Positions 22,809 to 30,143 of a DNA stretch of 36,316 nucleotides are shown in pieces; the stretch's first letter is position 1; each line of letters begins with the position of its first letter. The position numbers and the translations under genes are program-made. The stretch covers positions 1-36,316 of the forward strand of contig NZ_JAUQWH010000085.1 of NCBI RefSeq assembly GCF_030757795.1, read 5' to 3'. This DNA comes from Actinoplanes oryzae (GTDB lineage Bacteria; Actinomycetota; Actinomycetes; Mycobacteriales; Micromonosporaceae). The notes below the pieces were generated by a model, which made no database searches, was not told where the DNA came from, and worked only from the letters and a program-made list of their open reading frames with translations.

Positions 22809-22936
22809 TTGATACCTCCCAGGCCCACGGGTTCGATCATTTCGCGGATGTCGCTATCTGTGAACCCCCCAATCGCCCCGCGTAACCACTCCCTGGGATT
22901 CCGGCTAAAGTCGCCCACCGTGTCCGTCATAGTCAC
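22799..22936 (-). CDS. Small ORF with a TTA codon (45 aa)
   Basis: GTG at 22936 lies 6 nt after TACATA, the same leaderless geometry as metF and idsA in this window; an ATG follows at 22930. The peptide begins MTMTDTVGDFSRNPREWLRG, continues AIGGFTDSDIREMIEPVG and ends LGGIKWR. Codon use is unlike the neighbours (TTA, TTT, AAT, ATT, ACA, GAT, GAA, AAA), including one TTA Leu codon, which in actinomycetes is rare and depends on the bldA tRNA. Function unknown; could be a signalling or precursor peptide or a regulatory leader. Confidence 0.4.
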   Translation of the reverse strand: MTMTDTVGDFSRNPREWLRGAIGGFTDSDIREMIEPVGLGGIKWR

Positions 22937-22942
22937 GGTGTG

Positions 22943-22954
22943 TATGTAAATAAT
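22943..22954. promoter_or_regulatory. Overlapping divergent -10 elements
   Basis: Minus strand TACATA (22948-22943) serves the TTA-containing small ORF; plus strand AATAAT (22949-22954) lies 7 nt before the GTG of the phosphotransferase-fold gene. The two elements abut, so the promoters probably exclude one another. The region is AT-richer than its surroundings. Confidence 0.4.
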
Positions 22955-22961
22955 CCGCGCC

Positions 22962-23840
22962 GTGTCACCTGACGAGCTGCTGAGATCCACTTTGCGCGAC
23001 GAGTGGCACCTGATGCCCGATGGGATCACGGCCCTGCCCCGGGGCCGCCTCTCGTGCCGGTGGGAGGTCGCGGCCGGGAGCGACCGGTTCCTCGTGCGCC
23101 TCGGCGAGCCCGCGGCCCGCCAGCCGGTCGAGGCCGGGGTCGCCGTCTCGGCCCACCTGCGGGCCGGCGGCATCCAGGCCGGGGAGCCCGTCCGCACCCT
23201 CGGCGGGGCGCTCACCGTGGAGACCCCGTACGGCACCCTGACCGTCCTGCGCCGCGGGCCCGGCCGGACGCTCGACGGCCGCGACCCCGTCGACCAGCAG
23301 TTCTGGGGCGACCGGCTGGGGGCCGTGCACCGGCAGCTGCAGAGCTTCCAGCACCCGGGCCTGCGCCACTGGAACCACCTCGACGCCGGCGCCCCGCACC
23401 TCGGGATCGAGCCGTGGCTGCGCCCGGCCGTGGCGGAGGCCATCACGGCCACCACCCGGCTCACGATCACCGACCGCCTCACGTACGGGGTGCTGCACGG
23501 CGACCCGGCCCCGGAGACCTTCGTGATCGATCCCGCCACGGGCAGCGCCGGACTGCTCGACTGCGGCGCCGGGGGCAGCGGGCCCCTGCTCTACGACGTG
23601 GCGGCCGCCGTGCTCTACGCGGGCGGCGAGGAGACGTCCGCCGAGCTGCTCGACGGGTACCTGGCGGCCGGCCCCCTGACCGAGGACGAGCTGCACGCCG
23701 GGTTGCCGGTCATGCTGCGCTTCCGATGGGCCGTACGGGCGGACTGGGCCGCGCGGCGCGTGCAGTGCGCCGGCGCCGAGGGCCGCGAGGTGCTCCGCCA
23801 CGCCCGTCAGGCCCTGACCGGAACGGGCGGCGGCACGTAG
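22962..23840 (+). CDS. Aminoglycoside-phosphotransferase-fold protein
   Basis: 292 residues from the GTG at 22962. The APH/choline-kinase fold is indicated by the HGD-type catalytic segment YGVLHGDPAPETFVIDPATG followed by GLLDCGAGGSGPLLYDVAAAV, which corresponds to the usual HGDLHxxN and (I/L)DWE/D motifs. Here the Asn of the catalytic loop is replaced (DPAPETF) and the second motif reads LLDCGA, so Asp is kept but the surroundings are altered. The substrate is unknown; resistance to an aminoglycoside is only one of several possibilities. It precedes the exoribonuclease by 16 nt on the same strand. Confidence 0.8.
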   Translation: MSPDELLRSTLRDEWHLMPDGITALPRGRLSCRWEVAAGSDRFLVRLGEPAARQPVEAGVAVSAHLRAGGIQAGEPVRTLGGALTVETPYGTLTVLRRGPGRTLDGRDPVDQQFWGDRLGAVHRQLQSFQHPGLRHWNHLDAGAPHLGIEPWLRPAVAEAITATTRLTITDRLTYGVLHGDPAPETFVIDPATGSAGLLDCGAGGSGPLLYDVAAAVLYAGGEETSAELLDGYLAAGPLTEDELHAGLPVMLRFRWAVRADWAARRVQCAGAEGREVLRHARQALTGTGGGT

Positions 23841-23856
23841 GCGAGGATGGAGGGCG

Positions 23857-24345
23857 ATGCCCTACCGCTATTTCTACGACTGCGAGTTCATCGAGGACGG
23901 CCGGACGGTCGACCTGGTGTCCATCGGCATGGTCGACGAGCACGGCCGCGAGTTCTACGCGGTCTCCACCGAGTTCGACGAGTCCAAGGCGATCCCGTGG
24001 GTCCGCCGCAACGTGCTCGACAAGCTCCCCTCCCCCGCCGACCCGGCTTGGCGCTCCCGCGAGCGCATCAGGACCGACCTCTACGACTTCCTCACCGAGC
24101 CGGTCCGCGGCCGCGACGAGCAGATCGAGCTGTGGGCCTGGTACGCCGCCTACGACCACGTGGCGCTCGCCCAGCTCTGGGGCGCGATGCCGGCGCTGCC
24201 GCGGATCATCCCCCGGTTCACCAAGGATCTGCGCCAGCTCTGGGACGACAAGGGGCGGCCCACCCTGCCCACGATGCAGGGGCGGCACGACGCCCTGGTC
24301 GACGCCAAGCACAACCTGGCGCGCTGGCGGGCCATGGGGGGATAG
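23857..24345 (+). CDS. 3'-5' exoribonuclease, Rv2179c family
   Basis: 162 residues. DEDDh-type exoribonuclease of the AS family described from M. tuberculosis Rv2179c: YFYDCEFIEDGRTVDLVSIG holds the first two acids (DxE), AWYAAYDHVALAQLWG the third Asp, and the end GRHDALVDAKHNLARWRAM the His and last Asp. It degrades RNA, preferring oligo(A) in the characterised homologue. Its occurrence in the same 20 kb as metF, idsA, pknL and aroG matches the mycobacterial neighbourhood. An alternative ATG at 23847 is in another frame. Confidence 0.93.
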   Translation: MPYRYFYDCEFIEDGRTVDLVSIGMVDEHGREFYAVSTEFDESKAIPWVRRNVLDKLPSPADPAWRSRERIRTDLYDFLTEPVRGRDEQIELWAWYAAYDHVALAQLWGAMPALPRIIPRFTKDLRQLWDDKGRPTLPTMQGRHDALVDAKHNLARWRAMGG

Positions 24346-24353
24346 TCCTCACC

Positions 24354-24776
24354 ATGGAGCTGGACGACCTGAGGCGGCTGCGGCAGGCCCGCGACCGGAT
24401 GGATCGCGACTACGCCCAGCCGCTCGACGTCCCGGCGCTGGCCCGCACGGCGCTCATGTCGGCGGGCCACTTCTCGCGCAGCTTCCGCGAGGCGTACGGC
24501 GAGACCCCGTACAGCTATCTCATGACCCGCCGGATCGAGCGGGCCAAGGCGCTGCTGCGGCGCGGGGACCTGACGGTGACCGAGGTGTGCTTCGCCGTGG
24601 GCTGTACCTCGCTGGGCTCCTTCAGCAGCCGCTTCACCGAGCTGGTCGGCGAGAGCCCGAGCGCCTACCGGGCCCGCTCGCACGACGACGCGGCGATCCC
24701 CCCGTGCATCGCCAAGATCTATACGCGACCGGTCAGGAACGGAGAAGCCCCGGCGGGCCGCTCGCCCGTAGCGTGA
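24354..24776 (+). CDS. AraC-family transcriptional regulator (short form)
   Basis: 140 residues, little more than the double HTH of AraC proteins: RDYAQPLDVPALARTALMSA, GHFSRSFREAYGETPYSYLM, then ERAKALLRRGDLTVTEVCFA and VGCTSLGSFSSRFTELVGES. No separate effector domain. GATAGT lies 7 nt before the ATG at 24354, so the transcript may be leaderless. The next gene encodes a VOC protein, a very common pairing of a short AraC regulator with its target glyoxalase-fold gene. Confidence 0.92.
   Translation: MELDDLRRLRQARDRMDRDYAQPLDVPALARTALMSAGHFSRSFREAYGETPYSYLMTRRIERAKALLRRGDLTVTEVCFAVGCTSLGSFSSRFTELVGESPSAYRARSHDDAAIPPCIAKIYTRPVRNGEAPAGRSPVA
24769..24774 (+). promoter_or_regulatory. -10 element of the VOC gene
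   Basis: TAGCGT, inside the end of the AraC gene, 7 nt before the VOC ATG at 24782. The VOC protein may thus have its own leaderless transcript. Confidence 0.45.
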
Positions 24777-24781
24777 GCCGC

Positions 24782-25195
24782 ATGGACATCACGCTTTCGC
24801 AGACCTTCCTCGCCACCACCGACTTCGACAAGGCCCTCGCGTTCTACCGCGACGCGCTCGGCTTCGAGGTGCGCAACGACGTCGGCTTCGAGAACATGCG
24901 CTGGGTGACCGTCGGCTCGCCGGCCCAGCCCGACGTGAGCATCGTGCTGGAGCCGCCGCTGGCCGACCCGAACGCCTCCGAGGCCGACAAGCGGACCATG
25001 GCCGAACTGCTCGCCAAGGGCCTGCTGCGCGGCGTCATCTTCACGACCGACGATGTCGACGCCACGTTCGAGCGCGTCCGGGCAGCCGGGGGCGAGGTGC
25101 TGCAGGAGCCCGCCGACCAGCCGTACGGGGTCCGCGACTGCGCGTTCCGCGACCCGTCGGGCAACATGCTCCGCATCAACCAGCCGAAGCACTGA
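24782..25195 (+). CDS. VOC family (glyoxalase/bleomycin-resistance fold) protein
   Basis: 137 residues, two beta-alpha-beta-beta-beta modules: TFLATTDFDKALAFYRDALG and FEVRNDVGFENMRWVTVGSP in the first, GVIFTTDDVDATFERVRAAG, then YGVRDCAFRDPSGNMLRINQ in the second. The C-terminal FRDPSGNMLRI strand is typical; the usual metal Glu near the end is replaced by Met/Leu positions, so metal binding is doubtful. It probably modifies or sequesters a small molecule under control of the adjacent AraC regulator. The last 20 nt overlap the convergent methyltransferase. Confidence 0.9.
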   Translation: MDITLSQTFLATTDFDKALAFYRDALGFEVRNDVGFENMRWVTVGSPAQPDVSIVLEPPLADPNASEADKRTMAELLAKGLLRGVIFTTDDVDATFERVRAAGGEVLQEPADQPYGVRDCAFRDPSGNMLRINQPKH

Positions 25196-26258
25196 GCGCG
25201 TACACCTGAAAGAAGTCGTTGCCGAGCGGCAGGACCTCCGCGTCGAGGCCTGCCTCCTCGGCGAGCGCCCGGACGGCCGGGGCGCGCAGCACCGTGCCCA
25301 GCGCGGCCGACGGCTGCTCGGCCAGGGCGGCGGGCAGGCAGTGGGTGACGCTCCAGCCGTACATGAGCCGTTCGATCTCGCCCGCCGGGGCGCGGAACCG
25401 GTCGGCCACCCGCTCGTCCACGACGACGATCCTGCCCCCGGCGGTGAGCGCGTCGCGGGCGGCCTCCAGCAGCGGGACCGGCCGGGCGAGGTCGTGCAGC
25501 GCCTCGACGATCAGGATCAGGTCGTACGGCCCGCCGAGCGCACCCTTCTCCGCCACGTCGGCCAGGTGACACTCGACCCGGGAGGCGACCCCGGCGGCGG
25601 CAGCGGTGCGGCGGGCGACGTCGACACTGGCCGGATCGATGTCGTACGCGTCCAGCAGCGCACCCGGGAAGGCCCGCGCCAGCGCCACCGCCGACCACCC
25701 CTCGCCGCACGCCACGTCCGCGACGCGCGTGCTCGCCCGGTGCAGGCGCTCGCCCAGCCCGGGCAGCGCGGCCAGCCAGCCGGGCAGCTCGTGCACCACC
25801 ATCGGGCGGTTGATGCCGCCCTGTCCCCGGCGGAAGACCGGACCGTAGTCCCGGTACGGCACCCCGGCGCCGGACCGGTAGGCGTCCGGCAGCCGGTGCA
25901 GCACCCCCGCGATGCCCGCGACCAGATCGGCGAGCGGGGCGACGTGCGCCGGGTTCTCGGGTTCGAGCAGCACCGGCCGGTACGCGACGGGCAGCGCGTA
26001 CCCACGCTCCTCGCCCTGGTCCGCCGTGGCCTCCAGCAGTCCCGCGGCGGCCTGCTGCTCCAGCCACTCGCGGGCGTAGCGGGGCGCTATGCCGGCCGTG
26101 CGCGCCAGGCCGCCCGCGGTGCACGGGCCGGCGGCAAGGGCTTCGTAGAGGCCCAGCTCCCGCCCGAGGAAGACGCTGAACAGCTCCAGCGCGCCGAGGG
26201 TGTCCGTGAGAAGTCGATCGGCCAGCGCCTCGGCGGCCGTGTGCGTGCTGGTGTCCAT
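25176..26258 (-). CDS. SAM-dependent methyltransferase with winged-helix N-terminus
   Basis: 360 residues. The N-terminal part (about 10-110) is a winged-helix-like dimerisation region (LELFSVFLGRELGLYEALAA; GIAPRYAREWLEQQAAAGLL) as in O-methyltransferases. The class I Rossmann domain starts near 175 with the SAM motif VADVACGEGWSAVALARAFP, then LDAYDIDPASVDVARR, and YDLILIVEALHDLARPVPLL as motif IV. Substrate unknown. The ATG at 26258 is 6 nt after CACCGT, within a 9-bp inverted repeat. It follows the P450 gene on the same strand after 43 nt and shares its start-site sequence, so both may act on one product. Confidence 0.9.
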   Translation of the reverse strand: MDTSTHTAAEALADRLLTDTLGALELFSVFLGRELGLYEALAAGPCTAGGLARTAGIAPRYAREWLEQQAAAGLLEATADQGEERGYALPVAYRPVLLEPENPAHVAPLADLVAGIAGVLHRLPDAYRSGAGVPYRDYGPVFRRGQGGINRPMVVHELPGWLAALPGLGERLHRASTRVADVACGEGWSAVALARAFPGALLDAYDIDPASVDVARRTAAAAGVASRVECHLADVAEKGALGGPYDLILIVEALHDLARPVPLLEAARDALTAGGRIVVVDERVADRFRAPAGEIERLMYGWSVTHCLPAALAEQPSAALGTVLRAPAVRALAEEAGLDAEVLPLGNDFFQVYALSASAG

Positions 26259-26290
26259 CCCGGCACGGTGTCACCGCCGGGCGTGCCGGG
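26259..26290 (-). promoter_or_regulatory. Inverted repeat between the P450 and methyltransferase genes
   Basis: CCCGGCACG (26259-26267) and CGTGCCGGG (26282-26290), perfect 9-bp arms, 14-bp spacing. It ends at the methyltransferase ATG and includes its -10-like CACCGT. It could be an operator or the P450 terminator. Confidence 0.5.
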
Positions 26291-26301
26291 CCACCGACCT
26301 G

Positions 26302-27456
26302 TCACTGATCCGTCCTGGTCAGCGGCACTTTCTCGAAGGCGCGGAGGACGAAGGTCGGGCGGTGCACCGGCTCGGCGGCCAGGGCGAGCCCGGGCAGGTC
26401 GAGGAGCGCGGACAGGGCGGCCCGGAGCTCGATGCGCGCCAGCGGGGCGCCGAGGCAGAAGTGCAGGCCCGCCCCGAAGCCGGCGTGCGGGTTCGGGTCC
26501 CGGCCCACGTCGAACGAGTCCGGGTCGCGGAACACGGCCGGGTCCCGGTTGGCGGCGCCGAGGAGGGCCGCGACCTGGGCGCCGGCCGGGATGCGGACGC
26601 CGGCCACGGTGACGTCCGCGGCGGCGGTGCGGACGAACATGTGCAGCGGGGGGTCGTACCGGATCATCTCCTCGGCCGCGGTGGCGACCAGCGCGCGGTC
26701 CGCACGCAGCCGGGCGAGCTGGTCCGGGTGGCGCAGCAGCGCGGTCATCCCGCCGCCGAGCGCGTTGACCGACGCCTCGTGACCGGCGTTGAGCAGCAGG
26801 ATCGCGGACGCCACCAGCTCGTCGGAGGACAGGCCGCGGGCCGCCACGAGATGGCTGATCAGGTCGTCGCGCGGCTCCTGGGCCCGGCGCCGGGCCAGGT
26901 CACGCAGGTAGTCCGCGAACTCCCGGCAGGCCTCGAGCGCGGCGGCCTCGTCGCCGGGGGTGCGCGAGATCTCGTACATGCGGACGATTGCCGCGCTCCA
27001 CGGCCGCAGCCGGTGCCGGTCCTCCCGAGGTACGCCGAGCAGCTCCGCGATGACCGTCACGGCGAGCGGCTCGGCGACGTCGGCCAGCAGGTCGAACTCC
27101 GTACCGGCGGCCTGCACGAGCCGGGCGGCCTCGGCGGCGACCGCGGGCCCGAGACGCTCGACGTGTCCCCGCCCGAACGCGCCCGCCACCAGCGACCGCA
27201 GCCGGGTGTGCGTGGGCGGCTCGTTCTCCATCATCTGGTGCCGGTGCAGCAGGTTGAACGGCTCCCAGAGCCCGGCGGGCTCCCGATCGGTCCAGAACCG
27301 GCCGAGTCGCCGGTCGCGCAGCACGGCGTGCACGGCCGCGTGGCTCGCCGCCAGGAAGGTCCCGGTCGGCTCGTGCCAGGTCACGGGCCCGCTCTCGCGC
27401 AGCCGGGCGAGCGCCGGGTACGGGTCACGGATGAACTCCGGGTCGTTGAGGTCCAC
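26302..27456 (-). CDS. Cytochrome P450
   Basis: 384 residues, a soluble bacterial class I P450. Heme-binding loop FGAGLHFCLGA with Cys334; ExxR pair E263-R266; PERF-like FDVGRDPNPHAGFG; I-helix LLLNAGHEASVNALG. In the I-helix the usual acid-Thr pair (AGHETT) is E227-A228 followed by Ser, so the alcohol that delivers protons during oxygen activation is missing at its normal position. The enzyme probably hydroxylates or couples a small molecule; no ferredoxin gene is adjacent. GTG start at 27456 lies 6 nt after TACCGT (leaderless). Confidence 0.95.
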   Translation of the reverse strand: MDLNDPEFIRDPYPALARLRESGPVTWHEPTGTFLAASHAAVHAVLRDRRLGRFWTDREPAGLWEPFNLLHRHQMMENEPPTHTRLRSLVAGAFGRGHVERLGPAVAAEAARLVQAAGTEFDLLADVAEPLAVTVIAELLGVPREDRHRLRPWSAAIVRMYEISRTPGDEAAALEACREFADYLRDLARRRAQEPRDDLISHLVAARGLSSDELVASAILLLNAGHEASVNALGGGMTALLRHPDQLARLRADRALVATAAEEMIRYDPPLHMFVRTAAADVTVAGVRIPAGAQVAALLGAANRDPAVFRDPDSFDVGRDPNPHAGFGAGLHFCLGAPLARIELRAALSALLDLPGLALAAEPVHRPTFVLRAFEKVPLTRTDQ

Positions 27457-27462
27457 CCCGGC

Positions 27463-27502
27463 ACGGTATTCGGATGCCTCGTTCGCCGGGAACTCCTACG
27501 GT
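27463..27502. promoter_or_regulatory. Divergent leaderless promoters, P450 and DUF2087 genes
   Basis: Minus: TACCGT (27468-27463), 6 nt, GTG of the P450. Plus: TACGGT (27497-27502), 7 nt, ATG of the DUF2087 protein. Only 53 bp separate the two starts, so the two units are likely controlled together. Confidence 0.55.
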
Positions 27503-27509
27503 GGTCGGC

Positions 27510-28082
27510 ATGTCTGCCGAAGCGGCGCGCGCCGCCGAGATCCTCACCCAGCTCGCCGTGCCCGAGCGGCTGGCCGCCTTCGCCGAGCTGACCCGCCGGG
27601 GCAAGGAGGGCGCCACGCTGGCCGAGCTGGCGTACGCGCTGGACAAGCCCGTGCAGGAGGTCGGCAAGCTGCTGGCCCGGCTGGTCGGGGTCGGCATCGC
27701 GACCGGGACGGGCAACGGGGTCTACCGGGTGAAGCCGGGCGAGCTGCGCGAGGCCGCCCAGGCCGTCGACAAGGCCCAGCCGCTGGCCCCGCTGCTGGCG
27801 GAGTACCCGGCGCTGCGCGGCTTCTTCGCGCACGGGCGGCTGACCTCGCTGCCGCCCACGCAGAGCGAGCGCTACCCCCTGGTCGGCGAGCTGCTGACCC
27901 GCTATCTGGCGCTCGACGCGCTGTGCGACGAGGAGACCCTGAACAGGCGCCTCGCGGTGGTGACCGACGACGTGGCGGCCGTCCGGCGGATGCTGGTCGA
28001 GACGGGCTGGCTGGAGCGGGACCGGGCGGGGACGACCTACGGCCCGGTGACCGAGCGGCCCGTGACGGGAGCCGCCGGATGA
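27510..28082 (+). CDS. HTH protein with C-terminal DUF2087
   Basis: 190 residues from the ATG at 27510 (an ATG at 27474 would lie upstream of the -10). An ArsR-like winged helix covers about 1-75 (AAEILTQLAVPERLAAFAEL; GATLAELAYALDKPVQEVGK). The C-terminal 80 residues fit DUF2087 (YPLVGELLTRYLALDALCDE, ETLNRRLAVVTDDVAAVRRM, LVETGWLERDRAGTTYG), a fold found at the end of several transcription factors. It is a putative regulator of itself, the coupled ATP-grasp gene and perhaps the divergent P450. Stop TGA overlaps the ATG of the next gene. Confidence 0.85.
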   Translation: MSAEAARAAEILTQLAVPERLAAFAELTRRGKEGATLAELAYALDKPVQEVGKLLARLVGVGIATGTGNGVYRVKPGELREAAQAVDKAQPLAPLLAEYPALRGFFAHGRLTSLPPTQSERYPLVGELLTRYLALDALCDEETLNRRLAVVTDDVAAVRRMLVETGWLERDRAGTTYGPVTERPVTGAAG

Positions 28083-28927
28083 TGCTGCTGGTCCCGGGCG
28101 ACCCGCTGCGGCCGCGGCGGCCCGACGAGCACTTCGCGGCCGAGGCCGCGGCGGCCCGCGAGGCGGGGCTCACGGTCGCCGTGATCGATCATGACGCGCT
28201 GGCCGGCGGCGGGGACGCCGCGGCCGCCGTCGCCCGCGTTCCCGCAGGCCCCGACGCGGTGTACCGCGGGTGGATGCTGCGCTCCTCGCAGTACGCGGCG
28301 TTCGCGGCGGCGCTGGCCGACCGGGGCGTGACCCTGCGCACGAGCCCGGAGCAGTACCGGCGGGCCCACGAACTGCCGGGATGGTACGAGGCGCTGGCCG
28401 AGTGGACCCCCGACACGGCGTGGACCTCCGGGGACGATCCGGCCTCCTTCGAGCAGGCGTGCGCGGCCCTCGGCGCGGGCGCCGCGGTACTGCGGGACTT
28501 CAGCAAGTCGCTGAAACACCACTGGGCCGAGGCGGCGTTCGTCCCCGACGTGACGGATCTCTCCACGGCCGGAAAGGTGGCCCGCCGGTTCCGGGAGTTG
28601 CGCGCGGAGGACTTCACGGGCGGGTTCGTGGTGCGGCGGTTCGAGGCGTTCACCGGGGCCGAGGCGCGGACCTGGTGGGTCGGCGGGGAGTGCGCGCTGA
28701 TCACGGCGCATCCCGACACTCCCGGCGAGCTGCCGGACGGCGTGGACCTGCCGGCCGGGCTCGCCCGGGCCGTCGCCGGGCTCGGGCTGCCGTTCGTGAC
28801 GGCCGATCTCGTCCGGCGCGAGGACGGGCGGTGGCGGCTGGTCGAGCTGGGTGACGGGCAGGTCAGCGACCGGCCCGCGAGCACCCCGGCCGCCGAGATG
28901 ATCACCGCTCTGACGCGATCTCGGTGA
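28079..28927 (+). CDS. ATP-grasp domain protein
   Basis: 282 residues from the ATG at 28079, overlapping the TGA of the HTH-DUF2087 gene (an adjacent ATG at 28082 is possible). The ATP-grasp fold (DUF4343-like) is suggested by VLRDFSKSLKHHWAEAAFVP with the ATP-binding Lys, GGFVVRRFEAFTGAEARTWW, and the C-terminal magnesium segment FVTADLVRREDGRWRLVELG DGQ in two parts. Such proteins ligate or amidate carboxylates, or repair RNA ends. Substrate unknown. With the neighbouring methyltransferase and P450 it could take part in a small tailoring pathway. Confidence 0.82.
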   Translation: MMLLVPGDPLRPRRPDEHFAAEAAAAREAGLTVAVIDHDALAGGGDAAAAVARVPAGPDAVYRGWMLRSSQYAAFAAALADRGVTLRTSPEQYRRAHELPGWYEALAEWTPDTAWTSGDDPASFEQACAALGAGAAVLRDFSKSLKHHWAEAAFVPDVTDLSTAGKVARRFRELRAEDFTGGFVVRRFEAFTGAEARTWWVGGECALITAHPDTPGELPDGVDLPAGLARAVAGLGLPFVTADLVRREDGRWRLVELGDGQVSDRPASTPAAEMITALTRSR

Positions 28928-29028
28928 GACGAAACCGAGCGGCACGCCACACGCACTCCCGGAACCGCCCTTCGCCGTGTCACCATGGGGCACGCGCGTG
29001 TGGAGCGCGGGGGCGAGGAGAGTGCAGG

Positions 29029-29910
29029 GTGTCTGCGGGTGGCGCCCGTCGCGGGCGGCGGGACAACGGGCTCGACGCGGCCGACTATGCGGCCGCGGGC
29101 GACGTGGATCCGCGCGTGGGTGAGCACCTGCTCGACGTGCTCGCCGCGGGCGGCATCGCCGCCTATCTGCAGCCGTCCGCCGACCGTGACCCGATCTTCC
29201 GGGCGACCACCTTCCCGGCGACGCCCACCGACCGGCTCTATGTCGACCGGGAGCACCTCGACACCGCCCGCGACCACCTGCAGAAGCTGACCCAGACGCC
29301 GCCGGCCTGGTCCGACCCCACCGCCGACCCGATGCCCGGCTCGTCGCCCGCCGCCGGCGGCCCCGCCCGCCCCGGCGCCCCGGCCCCGGGCGACCGGCCC
29401 GGCACCCCGCCCGGCGGCGACCAGACCGACGTCGACGCCGAGTGGGCCCGGATCGTCGCCGGCTTCCACACCGCGGTCGACCCGGCCGCGCCCCCGTGGC
29501 CCGAGGCCGAGGGCATCGACCCCGCACGCGCCACCGAGCCGCCGCCCCCGGAGCCCGCCCCGCCGGCCGGCGAGGTGCAGCACAACCGCCGGCGCACCGA
29601 CCGCGAGTCGCTGCTCGACGGGCTCGACACCTTCGGCACCGGCATCCCGGACGACGACGAGGACGAGGACGAGCGCTACGTCCCGCCGCCCCCGCCGCCC
29701 CTGCCGCACGTGTCGAAATACGCGATCGCCGGCGTGCTGGGCGTGGTCGTGGGCTTCGTGCTGTTCCTGTTCCCGACGCTGCTGCCGATCGAGGCGCGGA
29801 TCGTCACGCTGATGGGCTTCGCCGCGATCGTGGCGGGGGCGGTCACGCTGGTCTGGCGGCTGCGCTCGGGCGACGACGAGGACGAGGACGACGACGGCGC
29901 CGTGGTCTGA
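29029..29910 (+). CDS. DUF308-like membrane protein with Pro-rich cytoplasmic part
   Basis: 293 residues from the GTG at 29029, preceded by GAGGAG. N-terminal region (GLDAADYAAAGDVDPRVGEH; AAYLQPSADRDPIFRATTFP) is followed by a Pro/Ala-rich stretch, an acidic segment, the conserved run ERYVPPPPPPLPHVSKYAIA, then two membrane helices (GVLGVVVGFVLFLFPTLLP; IVTLMGFAAIVAGAVTLVW) and an acidic tail of Asp and Glu. The ERYVPPPPPPLP-plus-two-helices layout is common in actinobacteria with unknown function. The stop codon (29908-29910) lies within the first unit of a 13-bp tandem repeat. Confidence 0.85.
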   Translation: MSAGGARRGRRDNGLDAADYAAAGDVDPRVGEHLLDVLAAGGIAAYLQPSADRDPIFRATTFPATPTDRLYVDREHLDTARDHLQKLTQTPPAWSDPTADPMPGSSPAAGGPARPGAPAPGDRPGTPPGGDQTDVDAEWARIVAGFHTAVDPAAPPWPEAEGIDPARATEPPPPEPAPPAGEVQHNRRRTDRESLLDGLDTFGTGIPDDDEDEDERYVPPPPPPLPHVSKYAIAGVLGVVVGFVLFLFPTLLPIEARIVTLMGFAAIVAGAVTLVWRLRSGDDEDEDDDGAVV

Positions 29911-30002
29911 CCCTTGGTCTGGCCCCTTGGTCTGGCCCCTTGGTCTGGCCCCTTGGTCTGGCCCCTTGGTCTGACCCTGGTCTGGCCCTTGGTCTGGCCC
30001 CG
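29903..30002 (+). repeat. Eight tandem 11-13-bp repeats after the DUF308-like gene
   Basis: TGGTCT recurs at 29903, 29915, 29928, 29941, 29954, 29967, 29978 and 29990; the commonest unit is TGGTCTGGCCCCT (13 bp), with shortened units of 11 and 12 bp. The first unit contains the stop codon of the preceding gene (GTC-TGA in TGGTCTGA). The rest of the 233-nt gap before otsA shows no ORF. Confidence 0.9.
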
Positions 30003-30130
30003 CCGTCGGCACGCCGGGACCCTCGCGCGTCCCTGCCCGATCGCGGCTCGCGTCGTGGCGCGGCCCCGCCGGGTCGCGGTGTGACTTCTCCCATCGATCG
30101 GTCTTGTTGTTTCGCTGGGTAGCCATCCAC

Positions 30131-30136
30131 TAACGT
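30131..30136 (+). promoter_or_regulatory. -10 element of otsA
   Basis: TAACGT, 7 nt before the ATG at 30144; no ribosome binding site. Predicted leaderless transcript. Confidence 0.5.
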
Positions 30137-30143
30137 CTCGTTA

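Noticed and set aside
22799..22936. Lasso or lanthipeptide precursor
   Set aside because: No modification enzyme nearby, no Thr at the -2 position before a Gly core and no Cys; kept only as an unexplained small ORF.
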